Shown: positions 27,510 through 36,904, counted from the first letter of the stretch. The stretch: DNA of 64,000 nucleotides from Autumnicola sp041679265 (GCF_041679265.1 NZ_JBGFSM010000005.1:1-64000); one strand, 5' to 3'. Notes: generated by a model not told the origin, from the letters alone. Numbers and translations: made by a program.

Positions 27510-28202
27510 CTATTCATAAAAGCAACTTACCTCCTCAAGGCTTCTGCGTTTAATATCGGGAACGTATGCAAGCTCCTTTTGATACCCTACGGGTAACAGG
27601 AGAAAAGCGCGTTCATTAGCAGGGCGCTGCAAAACTTCAGTTAAAAAATTCATGGGACTTGGCGTATGGGTTAGCGTAACCAGCCCGGCATGATGTATAG
27701 CCGAAATGAGCATTCCGCAGGCGATTCCAACCGACTCATTTACATAATAATTATTAGATTTTTGCCCGTTCTCCTCCAGCTCAAAAACTTTCTTGAAAAC
27801 CACGATGAGCCATGGCGCAGTTTCCAGGAAAGGCTTATGCTCATTGGTTCCCAATGCCTTTAGCTCCTCCTTCCAGCGGGAACTCATCCTGTTGTTATAA
27901 TTTTCTTTTTCCTCTTCTTCTGCAGCCGCTTTTATTTTCTTTTTAAGGGCTATATTAGAAACGGCACAAAAGGTCCAGGGTTGCTTATGTGCTCCGGACG
28001 GTGCGGTAGAGGCCGATTTCAGGATATTTTCAATTACTTCCCGCGGCACGGGCTCATTAGAAAAATCCCGAACAGAGCGGCGTTTATTTAGCCACTTATA
28101 AAACTGCCGGCTTCTCTCCAGCATTTCTTCGGAAGAAAACTTTTCCCCACGATAAGAGATATGACGGTAACCGTCTCTAAAAATTTCATCCTCTTGGTGC
28201 AT
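27510..28202 (-). CDS. Nitroreductase-fold protein, iodotyrosine deiodinase-like
   Basis: A 230-residue FMN-dependent enzyme of the nitroreductase fold. RRSVRDFSNEPVP opens the FMN site, SGAHKQPW follows, and RPANERAFLLLPVGY is near the end. The lid EEEEKENYNNRMSSRW and following KPFLETAPW align without gaps to what I recall of human iodotyrosine deiodinase. Residues E98, Y102 and K123 fall at the positions of its substrate-binding E157, Y161 and K182. This triad separates deiodinases from generic nitroreductases. The likely reaction is reductive dehalogenation of halotyrosine. It is 49 bp from the upstream methyltransferase on the same strand. Confidence 0.8.
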   Translation of the reverse strand: MHQEDEIFRDGYRHISYRGEKFSSEEMLERSRQFYKWLNKRRSVRDFSNEPVPREVIENILKSASTAPSGAHKQPWTFCAVSNIALKKKIKAAAEEEEKENYNNRMSSRWKEELKALGTNEHKPFLETAPWLIVVFKKVFELEENGQKSNNYYVNESVGIACGMLISAIHHAGLVTLTHTPSPMNFLTEVLQRPANERAFLLLPVGYQKELAYVPDIKRRSLEEVSCFYE

Positions 28203-28251
28203 GAAGCAGTTTTTTGAAATTTAAAATGAAAAATAATTTTTGAAGTCCCCG

Positions 28252-28869
28252 TCAGTCTCTTTTCTGAAAACTGCAAAACGTAAAGCTTTGTACTTCTCCT
28301 GAAGGCGTGGTATGATCTACATTTTTACAACCTAGGGTGCGAAATCCTTCTTCAAAAAGATCCTGTAATTCTCCTATCCCATATCTTTTTACCGGCAGTT
28401 CACTACAGCTTTCCGGCCCATTTTTGGCAAAAGTGGCCATAAGCACATATCCCCCTGCTTTTACAGCTTTTTTTAAAGCCTCCAGGTATTTTTGCACATC
28501 GGCCTCATCAGTTAAAAAATGAAAAGCAGCACGATCGTGCCAAAGATCGTATTGCTCTTTGGGTTGAAAAGAAGTGACATTAGCCTGGATCCAATTTACT
28601 TCGCCGGCCCTGTCTCCAATGCGCGCTTTTGCACATTCCAGGGCTTCATCAGAGATATCCAGGACGCTCAGGTTTTGGTACTCCTGTGCAAGAAGAAATT
28701 CTGCCAGTACACTGTCTCCGCCTCCAACATCCAGGATGGCACTATCTTTTTCCAGGTTAAAATCTTTAATAAAATTAAGGGAGGTCTCGGGCATTGGCTC
28801 GTACCAGCTTAGTTCTGTACATTGCTTTGTCCTGTAAATTTCATCCCAGTGGGTTTTGAGGTCTTTCAT
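28252..28869 (-). CDS. Class I SAM-dependent methyltransferase
   Basis: A 205-residue protein with SAM motif I AILDVGGGDSVLAEFLL, the acidic strand-2 residue in LSVLDISDEAL, and DLWHDRAAFHFLTDEADVQ. The N-terminus HWDEIYRTKQCTELSWYEP resembles the thiopurine methyltransferase/TehB-like group. Its substrate is unknown. It precedes the deiodinase-like gene on the same strand and may be co-transcribed with it. Confidence 0.85.
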   Translation of the reverse strand: MKDLKTHWDEIYRTKQCTELSWYEPMPETSLNFIKDFNLEKDSAILDVGGGDSVLAEFLLAQEYQNLSVLDISDEALECAKARIGDRAGEVNWIQANVTSFQPKEQYDLWHDRAAFHFLTDEADVQKYLEALKKAVKAGGYVLMATFAKNGPESCSELPVKRYGIGELQDLFEEGFRTLGCKNVDHTTPSGEVQSFTFCSFQKRD

Positions 28870-29018
28870 TAAGTTTTATATTAAGAAATAAATCGTTTAG
28901 TATGATGAATCCCGAGCTCAGGGAAAACAGTTTTTCTACAAATCTATTTTCTACTCCGGCAAATTCCAGGAGGGCCCATTCCATCAATTCTGTTGCCAGC
29001 TTATTATGTGATAATCTT

Positions 29019-30071
29019 TTATTTGTTTTCAAAATTCCACCAGTCATCCTGCTGAAAATCTTCCCCAAAAGTAACAGGTTGGCCAATTTTTGGAGAAATA
29101 TAAGACAAACTTGCTTTTTTAGCAGCCGCTGTAAACCGCTGTATGGGTTCATTCCACGGGTGCAGGGAAAGGCTGAATTTGCCCCAGTGCACCGGCCAAA
29201 CCATTTTTGCCTTTAGTTCCTGTGCTGCCGGAATTATCTGCTCCGGGAAAATATGGATTTGCGGCCAGTTCTCATTGTACTGCCCACACTCCATAAAAGC
29301 CAGGTCAAATGGCCCAAATTTCTCCCCTATCTCCTTAAATTGGTTGCTATACCCGGAATCTCCTCCAAGGAAGAACTTATAATTTCCTATTTCAAGAATA
29401 AATGAAGACCATAAGGTTTGAAACCGGGAAAATCCGCGTCCCGAAAAATGCCTTGCAGGAGCTGCAGTAATTTTTAACTGCGGATTTACCTGGTGATGTT
29501 CCCACCAGTTCAATTCGGTAATTTTTTCAGGGGCTATTCCCCAGTACTCCAGGTGCGCACCAACCCCAAGAGAAGTCACCACTTTTTTCACTTTAGACTT
29601 TAGCTTCAGCACACTTGGGTAATCCAAATGGTCATAATGATCGTGTGTTTGAATTAATAAGTCTATATCCGGAAAATCTTCAATTTCATATTGATCTGCT
29701 CCCGGAAAGGATTTTCCGAAGAAACTTACAGGAGAGGCATTTCCACTAAAAACTGGATCTATTAGAATCCTAAACCCGTTGAAATCTATAAAATAAGAAG
29801 AATGCCCAAACCATACTATTACCGGTTTATCTAAACTAAGCGCTTTAAGGTTGGTCTTTACATTAGGCAGCTCTTTGGAAGGCGTAACCGATTGGGGTTT
29901 ATTTATGAAATCTTTTAGAATGCTGAGCATGGAAGCTTCCGGGCTCACCTGTGTAGGCTGCACATTCTGAAACTTGCCGTTCGAGAAATTTGAAACTTTT
30001 TCCATTCTCTCGAGCCGCTCCCCTTCAGGGTTTTTGCCCATTGATTTTTTTAGTTCCTTTATTCCTGACAC
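29019..30071 (-). CDS. Metallo-beta-lactamase-fold hydrolase, NAPE-PLD-like
   Basis: A 350-residue protein. After an N-terminal extension of about 70 residues comes VWFGHSSYFIDFNGFRILID, then the metal motif THDHYDHLD, a further histidine in PARHFSGRG, FLGGDSGYSN with the bridging aspartate, and WPVHWGKF. This order is that of the NAPE-phospholipase D/UlaG-like branch. The real substrate is uncertain; lipid or phosphodiester is likely. It is 14 bp upstream of nothing on its own strand but lies close to cydB, whose stop is 14 bp before its start, so it may be the last gene of a cydAB operon. Confidence 0.85.
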   Translation of the reverse strand: MSGIKELKKSMGKNPEGERLERMEKVSNFSNGKFQNVQPTQVSPEASMLSILKDFINKPQSVTPSKELPNVKTNLKALSLDKPVIVWFGHSSYFIDFNGFRILIDPVFSGNASPVSFFGKSFPGADQYEIEDFPDIDLLIQTHDHYDHLDYPSVLKLKSKVKKVVTSLGVGAHLEYWGIAPEKITELNWWEHHQVNPQLKITAAPARHFSGRGFSRFQTLWSSFILEIGNYKFFLGGDSGYSNQFKEIGEKFGPFDLAFMECGQYNENWPQIHIFPEQIIPAAQELKAKMVWPVHWGKFSLSLHPWNEPIQRFTAAAKKASLSYISPKIGQPVTFGEDFQQDDWWNFENK

Positions 30072-30085
30072 TATATTGAATTTAA

Positions 30086-31129
30086 TTAATGATCTCCTGC
30101 TTCTTCTGCATCCTTTTCAAATACCTTAATCATTTTAAATGATTTCATCAGGTGAAAAAGCCCTGGTAAGATAATCAATCCGCCAATAATTAGAGATATG
30201 CCCAGGGTAGTAATTACAGATTCCGGTGCCACCCCTTCCAGAAGGTTAACTTCCTTTTGCGCGGTAATAATAATGTAAGGATAATGTGCATAAAGTGCCG
30301 CAAAGAGAATTAAGATAACCTGCAGCCCGGCAAGGTAACGGCTGCCAATCCTGTTCTGCTTTTTTATAGATCTCCACAGAGGTATCAATAAAACCCCGGA
30401 CAATAAAACCGCACCAATGGAAACCGGATTTGTTATAAAATCTTCAATAAAAGCAACTTCTGTAATGTAGCCGTAAGCAATTAACAGGAAACCCAATATT
30501 ACAAGAACACTGGTAAAAATCCTTGATTTACGGCTGTACATTTGCCTTATCTCTCCCTTGCTTTCTCCAATTAGAAGCGTAGAAGCCAGAAAGGCACACA
30601 GGGCGGCATAAAATAAACCAACCAGCAGGGAAAAAATATTGGTCCAGGGAAACATAAATATTTCCTGAAAAGAATGTTGGGAATAATCACTTGTGAGGGT
30701 GATTTTTCCTCCTATTAATGCCGAAAAAGACATTCCCAGGAAAATTGGTGTAATAAGACTGGAGATTCTAAACATGGCGTTATAAAGATACTGGGACTTG
30801 TCTTTAACAGCATCATAATGCCTGAAGATGAAGGCAACCCCCCGCATGGTAATTCCCATGAGCACCAGGGTTAAGGGGATATGGAGGTAAATTATAATAA
30901 TATTAAAATATACGGGAAAAGCAATCCAGAGAATTACAATAAGGATAATGAGCCAGATATGGTTAGCTTCCCAAACCGGCCCCATCACTTTATAAATAGT
31001 ATCGCGGTTAATTTTTTTATTTTCCCGGGAAGAAAAAAGTTCAACAATGCCCGCCCCAAAATCGGCACCCCCCAGGAGCACATAGAGTAAAAAAGAGAAG
31101 AGGGTAAAAAACAGGACCAGGTATAACAT
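30086..31129 (-). CDS. cydB: Cytochrome bd quinol oxidase subunit II
   Basis: A 347-residue integral membrane protein with eight or nine predicted TM helices. It has the CydB start pattern YVLLGGADFGAGIVELFS and PVWEANHIWLI. It starts 2 bp after the cydA stop, so the subunits are translationally coupled. Together they form the high-affinity terminal oxidase that reduces oxygen with quinol electrons. It is full length. Confidence 0.93.
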   Translation of the reverse strand: MLYLVLFFTLFSFLLYVLLGGADFGAGIVELFSSRENKKINRDTIYKVMGPVWEANHIWLIILIVILWIAFPVYFNIIIIYLHIPLTLVLMGITMRGVAFIFRHYDAVKDKSQYLYNAMFRISSLITPIFLGMSFSALIGGKITLTSDYSQHSFQEIFMFPWTNIFSLLVGLFYAALCAFLASTLLIGESKGEIRQMYSRKSRIFTSVLVILGFLLIAYGYITEVAFIEDFITNPVSIGAVLLSGVLLIPLWRSIKKQNRIGSRYLAGLQVILILFAALYAHYPYIIITAQKEVNLLEGVAPESVITTLGISLIIGGLIILPGLFHLMKSFKMIKVFEKDAEEAGDH

Positions 31130-31131
31130 AG

Positions 31132-32433
31132 CTATTTTGTATCTGCATTTAGAGCCTTAATTTGGCGTTTCATTAACCAGGTTACGGTAAACGCCAGGGT
31201 GATATATACTACCACATACATGTAAAAGCTGAATTTCATTCCCGGCATTGGAGTTACGGCTTCACTGGTGCGCATAACCTGGTATATAATCCAGGGCTGG
31301 CGGCCTACTTCGGTAACCACCCATCCTGCCTCCAGGGCAACAAAACCCAGCGGGGCAAGCAGCATAAAAAACCACCAGTATTTCCGGTTATTACTCCATG
31401 ACTTTTTCTTCAGGCTTATAAAGAACAGGAGACCGGAAAGCATTAGCAAAGTCCCAATCCCTACCATCACCTGGAAAGCATAATGAACAATGGATACCGG
31501 CGGAATTTCGTCCTCTGGAAATTCATTAAGGCCTTTTACCTCGGCATCAAAATCGCCAAATGCCAGGAAGGAAAGGGCATTAGGAATTTCAATTTTATGG
31601 TTTACTTCTTTATTTTCCTCATCTACAACTCCGCCTATAAAAAGCGGCGCGCCTATTTCGGTTTCATAATGTGCTTCCATAGCGGCGAGTTTTGCTGGCT
31701 GCCTTTCCGCTACATCTTTTGCGGAGAGGTCGCCGCTTAAGGGTTGCAGAATAGCAGCTATTCCCCCGAAGAAAGCGGCTATTTTAAATGCCTCTTTATG
31801 AAGTTGAGGATGATTGCCGCGCAAAACCTGATAGGCATGAATCCCGGCTACTGCAAAACTGGTGGCTACAAATGCCGCCAGCGTCATGTGCAGGGCCTGG
31901 GTAAACCATGCCGGATTAAGCAAAGCCTTTACGGGATCTATATTAATAAAATCTCCATCTACATAATCAAAACCTGAGGGAGCATTCATCCAGCCGTTGG
32001 CGGAAACCACCAGAATTCCTGAAGCCACACCGGAAATGCCAATAATTACTCCTGTAAACCAGTGGAATTTTTCCGGCAGCCTGTTCCAACCGTAAAGGTA
32101 AAATCCTAAAGCAATGGCCTCTACAAAAAATGCCGCTCCTTCTAAGGAAAACGGCATTCCTATAATTGGGCCGGCATGTTTCATAAATTCGGGCCAGAGC
32201 ATTCCAAGTTCAAAAGAAAGAGCGGTGCCGGAAACCGCGCCGGTCACAAAAAAAATCGCCACTCCTTTAAGCCAGGCTTTTGTAAGCTTTAGATAGAGCG
32301 GATTTTTAGTTTTAAGCCATCTCCTGTGAGCGACTATCATAAAAAACGGCATCACCATGCCAATACAGGCAAAGATAATATGGAAGCCTAAGGTAAAGGC
32401 CATTTGCAGCCGGGCGTAATCTAAATTCTCCAT
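31132..32433 (-). CDS. cydA: Cytochrome bd quinol oxidase subunit I
   Basis: A 433-residue integral membrane protein. The N-terminal FTLGFHIIFACIG contains the haem-ligand histidine, and GRQPWIIYQVMRTSEAVTP is the conserved CydA signature near the third haem site. The quinol (Q) loop between helices VI and VII is of the short type. It leads a cydAB operon. No Fnr or Arc-type box was identified upstream, but a Crp/Fnr gene lies 1.6 kb away on the same strand. Confidence 0.93.
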   Translation of the reverse strand: MENLDYARLQMAFTLGFHIIFACIGMVMPFFMIVAHRRWLKTKNPLYLKLTKAWLKGVAIFFVTGAVSGTALSFELGMLWPEFMKHAGPIIGMPFSLEGAAFFVEAIALGFYLYGWNRLPEKFHWFTGVIIGISGVASGILVVSANGWMNAPSGFDYVDGDFINIDPVKALLNPAWFTQALHMTLAAFVATSFAVAGIHAYQVLRGNHPQLHKEAFKIAAFFGGIAAILQPLSGDLSAKDVAERQPAKLAAMEAHYETEIGAPLFIGGVVDEENKEVNHKIEIPNALSFLAFGDFDAEVKGLNEFPEDEIPPVSIVHYAFQVMVGIGTLLMLSGLLFFISLKKKSWSNNRKYWWFFMLLAPLGFVALEAGWVVTEVGRQPWIIYQVMRTSEAVTPMPGMKFSFYMYVVVYITLAFTVTWLMKRQIKALNADTK

Positions 32434-32748
32434 GTAATAAAATCTGGATTTAAGCAGTGATCAAGGGTTTGAAACAATAAACAAATGCAAAAAGACATTA
32501 TTTTTCAGCATGATATTAAGCCCTGGAAATTCATGATTTTACTGCTAAAATTCAGAAATAAATTTAGGTAAAAATTTATGGGTGGCATGAGCTTTTAAGA
32601 GCTATTTCAAAATGTTAAAACGCAGAAAATATTTAGTGTTATAGCGCCTACAAGTAAACGTAAGGCTAAAAATATTAACAGCAGGATATCTATCTTAGCA
32701 GCTTTTAAAGATCTGGCAATCCTCACCAGGAATTGAAGCGGGCCGGCA
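32434..32748. other. Intergenic gap upstream of cydA
   Basis: No gene seen in 315 bp. It should carry the cydA promoter; I found no CAAAnnTA (reverse -7 box). Confidence 0.4.
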
Positions 32749-32793
32749 TAAAAAAGCCACCAATGCAGCCTTTGAGATCACTGCACTGGTGGC
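32749..32793 (-). terminator. Intrinsic terminator after the rhodanese gene
   Basis: GCCACCAATGCA (32756-32767) pairs with TGCACTGGTGGC (32782-32793) with one G-U pair. On the minus strand a T run follows (complement of 32750-32755). It lies about 20 bp after the rhodanese stop. Confidence 0.75.
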
Positions 32794-32812
32794 AAAATTT
32801 GGGGGCTTAATG

Positions 32813-33157
32813 TTATTGTTGCCAGGACATGAACCCGCCTTTAAGATTGTAGATTTCAGTAAAACCATTTTTTGCCAGTTTTCTTGCTGCCCGCTGGCTC
32901 CTTGCTCCACTCCTGCAATAAATAAACAAGGCCTGGGACTTATTGAATCTTGTGAACTTTTTTAAGAAATCTGTATCGTTAAAATTAATATTACGGGCAC
33001 TTTGAATATGATCTTCCAGAAATTCTTTACGTGTACGTACATCTATAAGAACTCCATTAAGTTCTTTAAGACGTTTCATAAAATCAGGTTTTTTAAGAAC
33101 ATTTACTTTTTTAACGGCTGCACCGGGCTTGCCAAACAGGGATGTGAAAAATCGCAT
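32813..33157 (-). CDS. Rhodanese-like sulfurtransferase domain protein
   Basis: 114 residues with one rhodanese domain. GVLIDVRTRKEFLEDHI is the CH2A-type start and FIYCRSGARSQRAARKL contains the catalytic cysteine in the loop C-R-S-G-A-R-S. It lies 21 bp downstream of a TauE/SafE transporter gene and has one of the few clear Shine-Dalgarno-like sequences here (AAGGAGA). It probably carries persulfide sulfur. The group of Crp, TauE/SafE and rhodanese resembles sulfide/sulfite-handling operons. Confidence 0.88.
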   Translation of the reverse strand: MRFFTSLFGKPGAAVKKVNVLKKPDFMKRLKELNGVLIDVRTRKEFLEDHIQSARNINFNDTDFLKKFTRFNKSQALFIYCRSGARSQRAARKLAKNGFTEIYNLKGGFMSWQQ

Positions 33158-33178
33158 TTTTAGATTCTCCTTTTTATT

Positions 33179-33979
33179 TTAAGGGTTAATTTCTTTCCAG
33201 ATGATGTAAATTCCCATAAATAATACAAACCATCCAAAGGCCTTCTTTAGTTTTCCACCATCTATGAATCTATTAAGATACACACCAAGAAATATGCCTA
33301 ATATAGACAGCCCCGTGAAAATTAATAGAAACTTCCACTCAATTTCCTGATTTTGTACATCGCCAATAAAACCTATCAGAGATTTTATGGCAATAATGAG
33401 CAGGGATGTGGCCACCGCTTTTTTCATAGGCAGTTTGGCGAGCAGCACGAGGGCCGGGATAATAAGGAATCCGCCGCCGGCACCTACAATCCCGGTGAGC
33501 ATTCCCACCACAACCCCTTCAATAATGATCAACGGATAGTTAAACTGTACTTTCCCCGATGGTTTTACTTCAGGTTTTTTTTCCAGTATCATCGAAACCG
33601 AAGCCAACACCATAATTATTGCGAAAAACAACATGATGGCGATATCTTTTGTAATCTCAAAGCCTCCAATGCTGAACAGCTGATGCGGAATGGCAGGCAC
33701 CAGAAATTTGCGCGTTAAATAAACCGCTATAAAAGCAGGAATAGCAAATACAATGGCCGTTTTAAAGTCTACCAGTTTCTTTTTGATATTATTTATAGCC
33801 CCAACCAGGGAAGATGTCCCTACCACAAATAAAGAATAAGCTGTAGCGGTTACCGGGTTAATAGCAAGAAGGTACACCAGCACGGGCACAGTTAAAATAG
33901 AACCGCCCCCGCCTATTAATCCTAAAACCACTCCTATAGTTAATGCCCCAAAATAGCCGAGGATTTCTGTTATTTCCAT
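33179..33979 (-). CDS. TauE/SafE-family sulfite/sulfonate exporter
   Basis: A 266-residue polytopic membrane protein with the two TauE repeats: GLIGGGGSILTVPVLVYLL near the N-terminus and GIVGAGGGFLIIPALVLL near 165-183. Seven or eight TM helices are predicted. The family exports small sulfur anions. It lies between a Crp/Fnr gene (78 bp upstream) and a rhodanese gene. Confidence 0.88.
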   Translation of the reverse strand: MEITEILGYFGALTIGVVLGLIGGGGSILTVPVLVYLLAINPVTATAYSLFVVGTSSLVGAINNIKKKLVDFKTAIVFAIPAFIAVYLTRKFLVPAIPHQLFSIGGFEITKDIAIMLFFAIIMVLASVSMILEKKPEVKPSGKVQFNYPLIIIEGVVVGMLTGIVGAGGGFLIIPALVLLAKLPMKKAVATSLLIIAIKSLIGFIGDVQNQEIEWKFLLIFTGLSILGIFLGVYLNRFIDGGKLKKAFGWFVLFMGIYIIWKEINP

Positions 33980-34057
33980 TTAGCAGATTTTATTTTCAGG
34001 GGCAAAAATAAATGCAATTAGAATCCCGCACAGTAACAAGGGTTACAATACCTGTAA

Positions 34058-34690
34058 TTACAGCTTAAGAAGGCGAATGTTGTTTCTGTTTAATTTTATT
34101 TCATCCTGAAGTTCCAGTTTTTTCAGCAATCTGGAAATCACCACCCTGGAAGTATGAAGATCGTATGCAATTTGCTGATGGGTAACCTGCAGGGTTTCGT
34201 TATGATTGATTTTGGCTTTATCCTTTAAATAGCGCAGCAGCCGCTCGTCCATATTTAAAAACGCAACGGCATCTATTGCATCAAGCATTTCACTAAGGCG
34301 TGTGTGATAACTTTCAAAAACAAAATTGCGCCAGCTTTTGTATTTTGCCGTCCACTCCTCCATTTTTTCTATGGGAATCATTATGAGACGGGTATCCATT
34401 TCGGTAACTGCCCTTATCTCACTTTTGGTATGGCCCATGCAACAGGAAAGGGTCATGGCGCAGGTGTCACCACGTTCCAGGAAATACAGTAGCAGTTCAT
34501 TCCCATCGTGGTCTTCACGTAAAATTTTAATAGCTCCCTCAAGTAGCAATGGCATGGATTTTACAAATTCCCCTATCTCAATAATTTTTTCATTGGCTAC
34601 TACACATTTTAGTACCCCAACCCTGGAGATCTCCTCTAAGAGTTCATCTTCAAATATAAAATGGTAGGCTTCGCGAAGCTGGTCCTGCAT
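34058..34690 (-). CDS. Crp/Fnr-family transcription regulator
   Basis: 210 residues: a cNMP-binding-like beta barrel (1-125) and a winged HTH (about 160-205, VTHQQIAYDLHTSRVVISRL). The barrel has GNELLLYFLERGDTCAMTLSCCMGHTKSEIRAV, with C77, C83 and C84 clustered and C29 upstream, but no Fnr-type four-cysteine cluster at the N-terminus. The cysteines could be a redox or persulfide switch; this is inference. It likely controls the adjacent TauE/SafE and rhodanese genes. Confidence 0.85.
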   Translation of the reverse strand: MQDQLREAYHFIFEDELLEEISRVGVLKCVVANEKIIEIGEFVKSMPLLLEGAIKILREDHDGNELLLYFLERGDTCAMTLSCCMGHTKSEIRAVTEMDTRLIMIPIEKMEEWTAKYKSWRNFVFESYHTRLSEMLDAIDAVAFLNMDERLLRYLKDKAKINHNETLQVTHQQIAYDLHTSRVVISRLLKKLELQDEIKLNRNNIRLLKL

Positions 34691-35005
34691 AACTTTTTTT
34701 TACATGAATAAAAATAGGAAGAATTTCAGGAACATTGGGAATTTCTAAAAAACAACCTCATGTTTATCCTTTACAATAATTTTAGAAATTATTTCTACTA
34801 CTTTTACTTTATCAACAAAATCAGTAGGGATTAGCAATAATAAATAGCGCTTCAGTTAAATTATAAATATCCTCTAAAAAGAAAAATTCAGTCAAAAATA
34901 AGTGGTAAACCTTAAGAAATTCTTTTGCAATGGCTTTCTTTCCTCAATCTTGCTTATCTTCACATTAAAAGTATTGCAAACTATAACCATCTTAAAAAGA
35001 ATTCT
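34691..35005. other. Divergent intergenic gap between the Crp gene and the sugar dehydrogenase gene
   Basis: No gene in 315 bp. It should hold promoters for both directions. No clear TAnnTTTG was found. Confidence 0.35.
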
Positions 35006-36304
35006 ATGAAGAATATTAATTTAAAAATTAGCAGCCTGGCCGTGGGATTGCTGCTTTTTAGTGCCACATCCTGTAATGACAATCCTAAAAACGCTAATGC
35101 TGAAGCCTCTGAAGACAGTACGGCAGTTAAGAATGATACCCAGCTAAAATTGCCCGAGGGTTTTAGCGCCTCCGTTTTTGCTGAAGATCTCGGAGAACCA
35201 AGACATATGGCCCTCACAGAATCGGGAAACCTTTTTGTTAAACTGAATGCTGTAAACGATGGAAATGGCATTATAATGCTTTCTGATACAGATGATGACG
35301 GGAAGGCAGATGATAAACAGGGTTTTGCTGATTATGGCGGAACCGGAATGGCTATAAAAGACAACAAGCTTTACGCTTCCTCCAATACCACTGTTTTCAG
35401 GTATAATCTTAATGCACAGGGAATGCCGGAAAATATGGACCAGCCGGATACCATTATAAGCGGACTCATTGACAGAAGACAGCACAATTCCAAATCTATT
35501 GTTTTGGATAACAGTGGGAACATTTATGTAAATATTGGTGCCTATTCCAATGCCTGCCAGGAGCAGGACCGTACCAAAGGATCTCCGGGACAGCGCCCCT
35601 GCCCTATTCTTGATTCTGCAGGTGGCATCTGGAGATTCCGCGCAGATAAGCTTAAGCAAACCTATGACGGGAATTCCCGCTTTGCCACCGGTTTAAGAAA
35701 CGTGGTTGGCCTGGACTGGAATGCAAAAAACAATCAGCTATTTGTAATGCAACACGGGCGCGACCAGTTGCATGGGATGTTTCCCGATATGTATACTGAA
35801 GAGCAATCTGCTGAACTTCCGGCAGAAACCATGTATGCCTTAAATGAAGGAGATGATGCCGGCTGGCCTTATATATATTATGACCAGAATAAAAACAAAA
35901 AGATCCTGGCTCCCGAATACGGCGGGGATGGTGAAAAAACAGGCGCCCCAGAAGCAATTGATCCTGTAATGGCCTTTCCCGGCCATATGGCGCCAAACGC
36001 TCTTCTATTTTACACTGGCGAGATGTTCCCGGCCAAATATAAAAATGGGGCGTTTATAGCTTTTCACGGTTCCTGGAACCGTGCGCCGGAACCTCAAAAA
36101 GGATTTTTTGTGGTATTTGTTCCTTTCGAAAATGGGAAACCTTCCGGGGACTGGGAGATTTTTGCCGATGGTTTTGCAGGAACTGAAACTGTGGAATCCC
36201 CAGGTGATGCTGAACACCGCCCTACCGGACTTGCACAGGGACCAGACGGGGCTTTGTATGTCTCTGATGATGCCGGCGGAACCATTTTTAAAATAACCTA
36301 TTAA
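35006..36304 (+). CDS. Sorbosone/glucose dehydrogenase-like lipoprotein (beta-propeller)
   Basis: 432 residues from the ATG at 35006, chosen because it begins a lipoprotein signal (MKNINLKISSLAVGLLLFSA, then TSC). The mature part is a six-bladed propeller of the PQQ-type sugar dehydrogenase group: LPEGFSASVFAEDLGEPRHM, FATGLRNVVGLDWN and PTGLAQGPDGALYVSDD. It is followed 15 bp later by a lipoprotein cytochrome c, a plausible electron acceptor. It probably acts in the periplasm or on the outer membrane. A longer frame to 34925 exists but lacks a signal sequence. Confidence 0.85.
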   Translation: MKNINLKISSLAVGLLLFSATSCNDNPKNANAEASEDSTAVKNDTQLKLPEGFSASVFAEDLGEPRHMALTESGNLFVKLNAVNDGNGIIMLSDTDDDGKADDKQGFADYGGTGMAIKDNKLYASSNTTVFRYNLNAQGMPENMDQPDTIISGLIDRRQHNSKSIVLDNSGNIYVNIGAYSNACQEQDRTKGSPGQRPCPILDSAGGIWRFRADKLKQTYDGNSRFATGLRNVVGLDWNAKNNQLFVMQHGRDQLHGMFPDMYTEEQSAELPAETMYALNEGDDAGWPYIYYDQNKNKKILAPEYGGDGEKTGAPEAIDPVMAFPGHMAPNALLFYTGEMFPAKYKNGAFIAFHGSWNRAPEPQKGFFVVFVPFENGKPSGDWEIFADGFAGTETVESPGDAEHRPTGLAQGPDGALYVSDDAGGTIFKITY

Positions 36305-36319
36305 TCAGATTTTCCTAAA

Positions 36320-36805
36320 ATGACTAAAAATTTGAAATACCTTTTTATTCCAGCTCTTTTGCTTGCACTCGCCTCCTGTAAAAATGCTGCTGAAAATGAT
36401 AAAGAGGAAGGGCAAATCCAGTTGCACCAGGAAACGCAACAGGAACAGAATAATCAAACTTCAGAAAGCGCTGAATTTGCCGAAGGTAAAGCCATTTATA
36501 CTCAATATTGCGTAACCTGCCATCAGGCCAACGGCAGCGGGGTACCTAATTTAAATCCGCCACTTCAGGAAACCGAATATGTTTTAGGAGACAAGGAAAG
36601 ACTGATAGGCATCGTATTAAATGGTGCCAACGAAGGGCTGGAAGTAAAGGGTAAAACCTATTCTAACAGTATGCCTCCTTTTAATTATCTAAAGGATGAA
36701 GAAATAGCTGCAGTACTCTCTTATGTAAGGAATAATTTTGGCAATGAGGCCGAAGCAATAAGTGCCACAGAGGTCAAGGCGGTAAGGGAAAGCCAGGAGA
36801 AGTAA
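36320..36805 (+). CDS. Lipoprotein cytochrome c
   Basis: 161 residues. A lipobox (ALASC) gives cysteine 20. The single haem site is CVTCH and the sixth ligand is likely the Met in NSMPPF. The mature domain is about 95 residues, class I cytochrome c. It lies directly downstream of the sugar dehydrogenase-like gene and is likely its electron partner in the periplasm. A strong terminator follows. Confidence 0.9.
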   Translation: MTKNLKYLFIPALLLALASCKNAAENDKEEGQIQLHQETQQEQNNQTSESAEFAEGKAIYTQYCVTCHQANGSGVPNLNPPLQETEYVLGDKERLIGIVLNGANEGLEVKGKTYSNSMPPFNYLKDEEIAAVLSYVRNNFGNEAEAISATEVKAVRESQEK

Positions 36806-36830
36806 GCAATAAATGTTTTCTGCTGAAAAT

Positions 36831-36864
36831 AAAGAGGCATAAACTTCTGCGTTTATGCCTCTTT
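36831..36864. terminator. Bidirectional 14-bp stem terminator
   Basis: AAAGAGGCATAAAC (36831-36844) and GTTTATGCCTCTTT (36851-36864) form a perfect 14-bp stem with a 6-nt loop. T-rich flanks on both strands suit the cytochrome c gene (plus) and the M16 pair (minus). Confidence 0.85.
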
Positions 36865-36904
36865 TGATTTTTTAAAACGAGAGCCAGAGATCTCCTGAGA
36901 ATTT

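Noticed and set aside
28841..29152. 103-codon minus-strand frame overlapping the NAPE-PLD-like gene and the methyltransferase
   Set aside because: It overlaps both genes in another frame and I see no domain in it.
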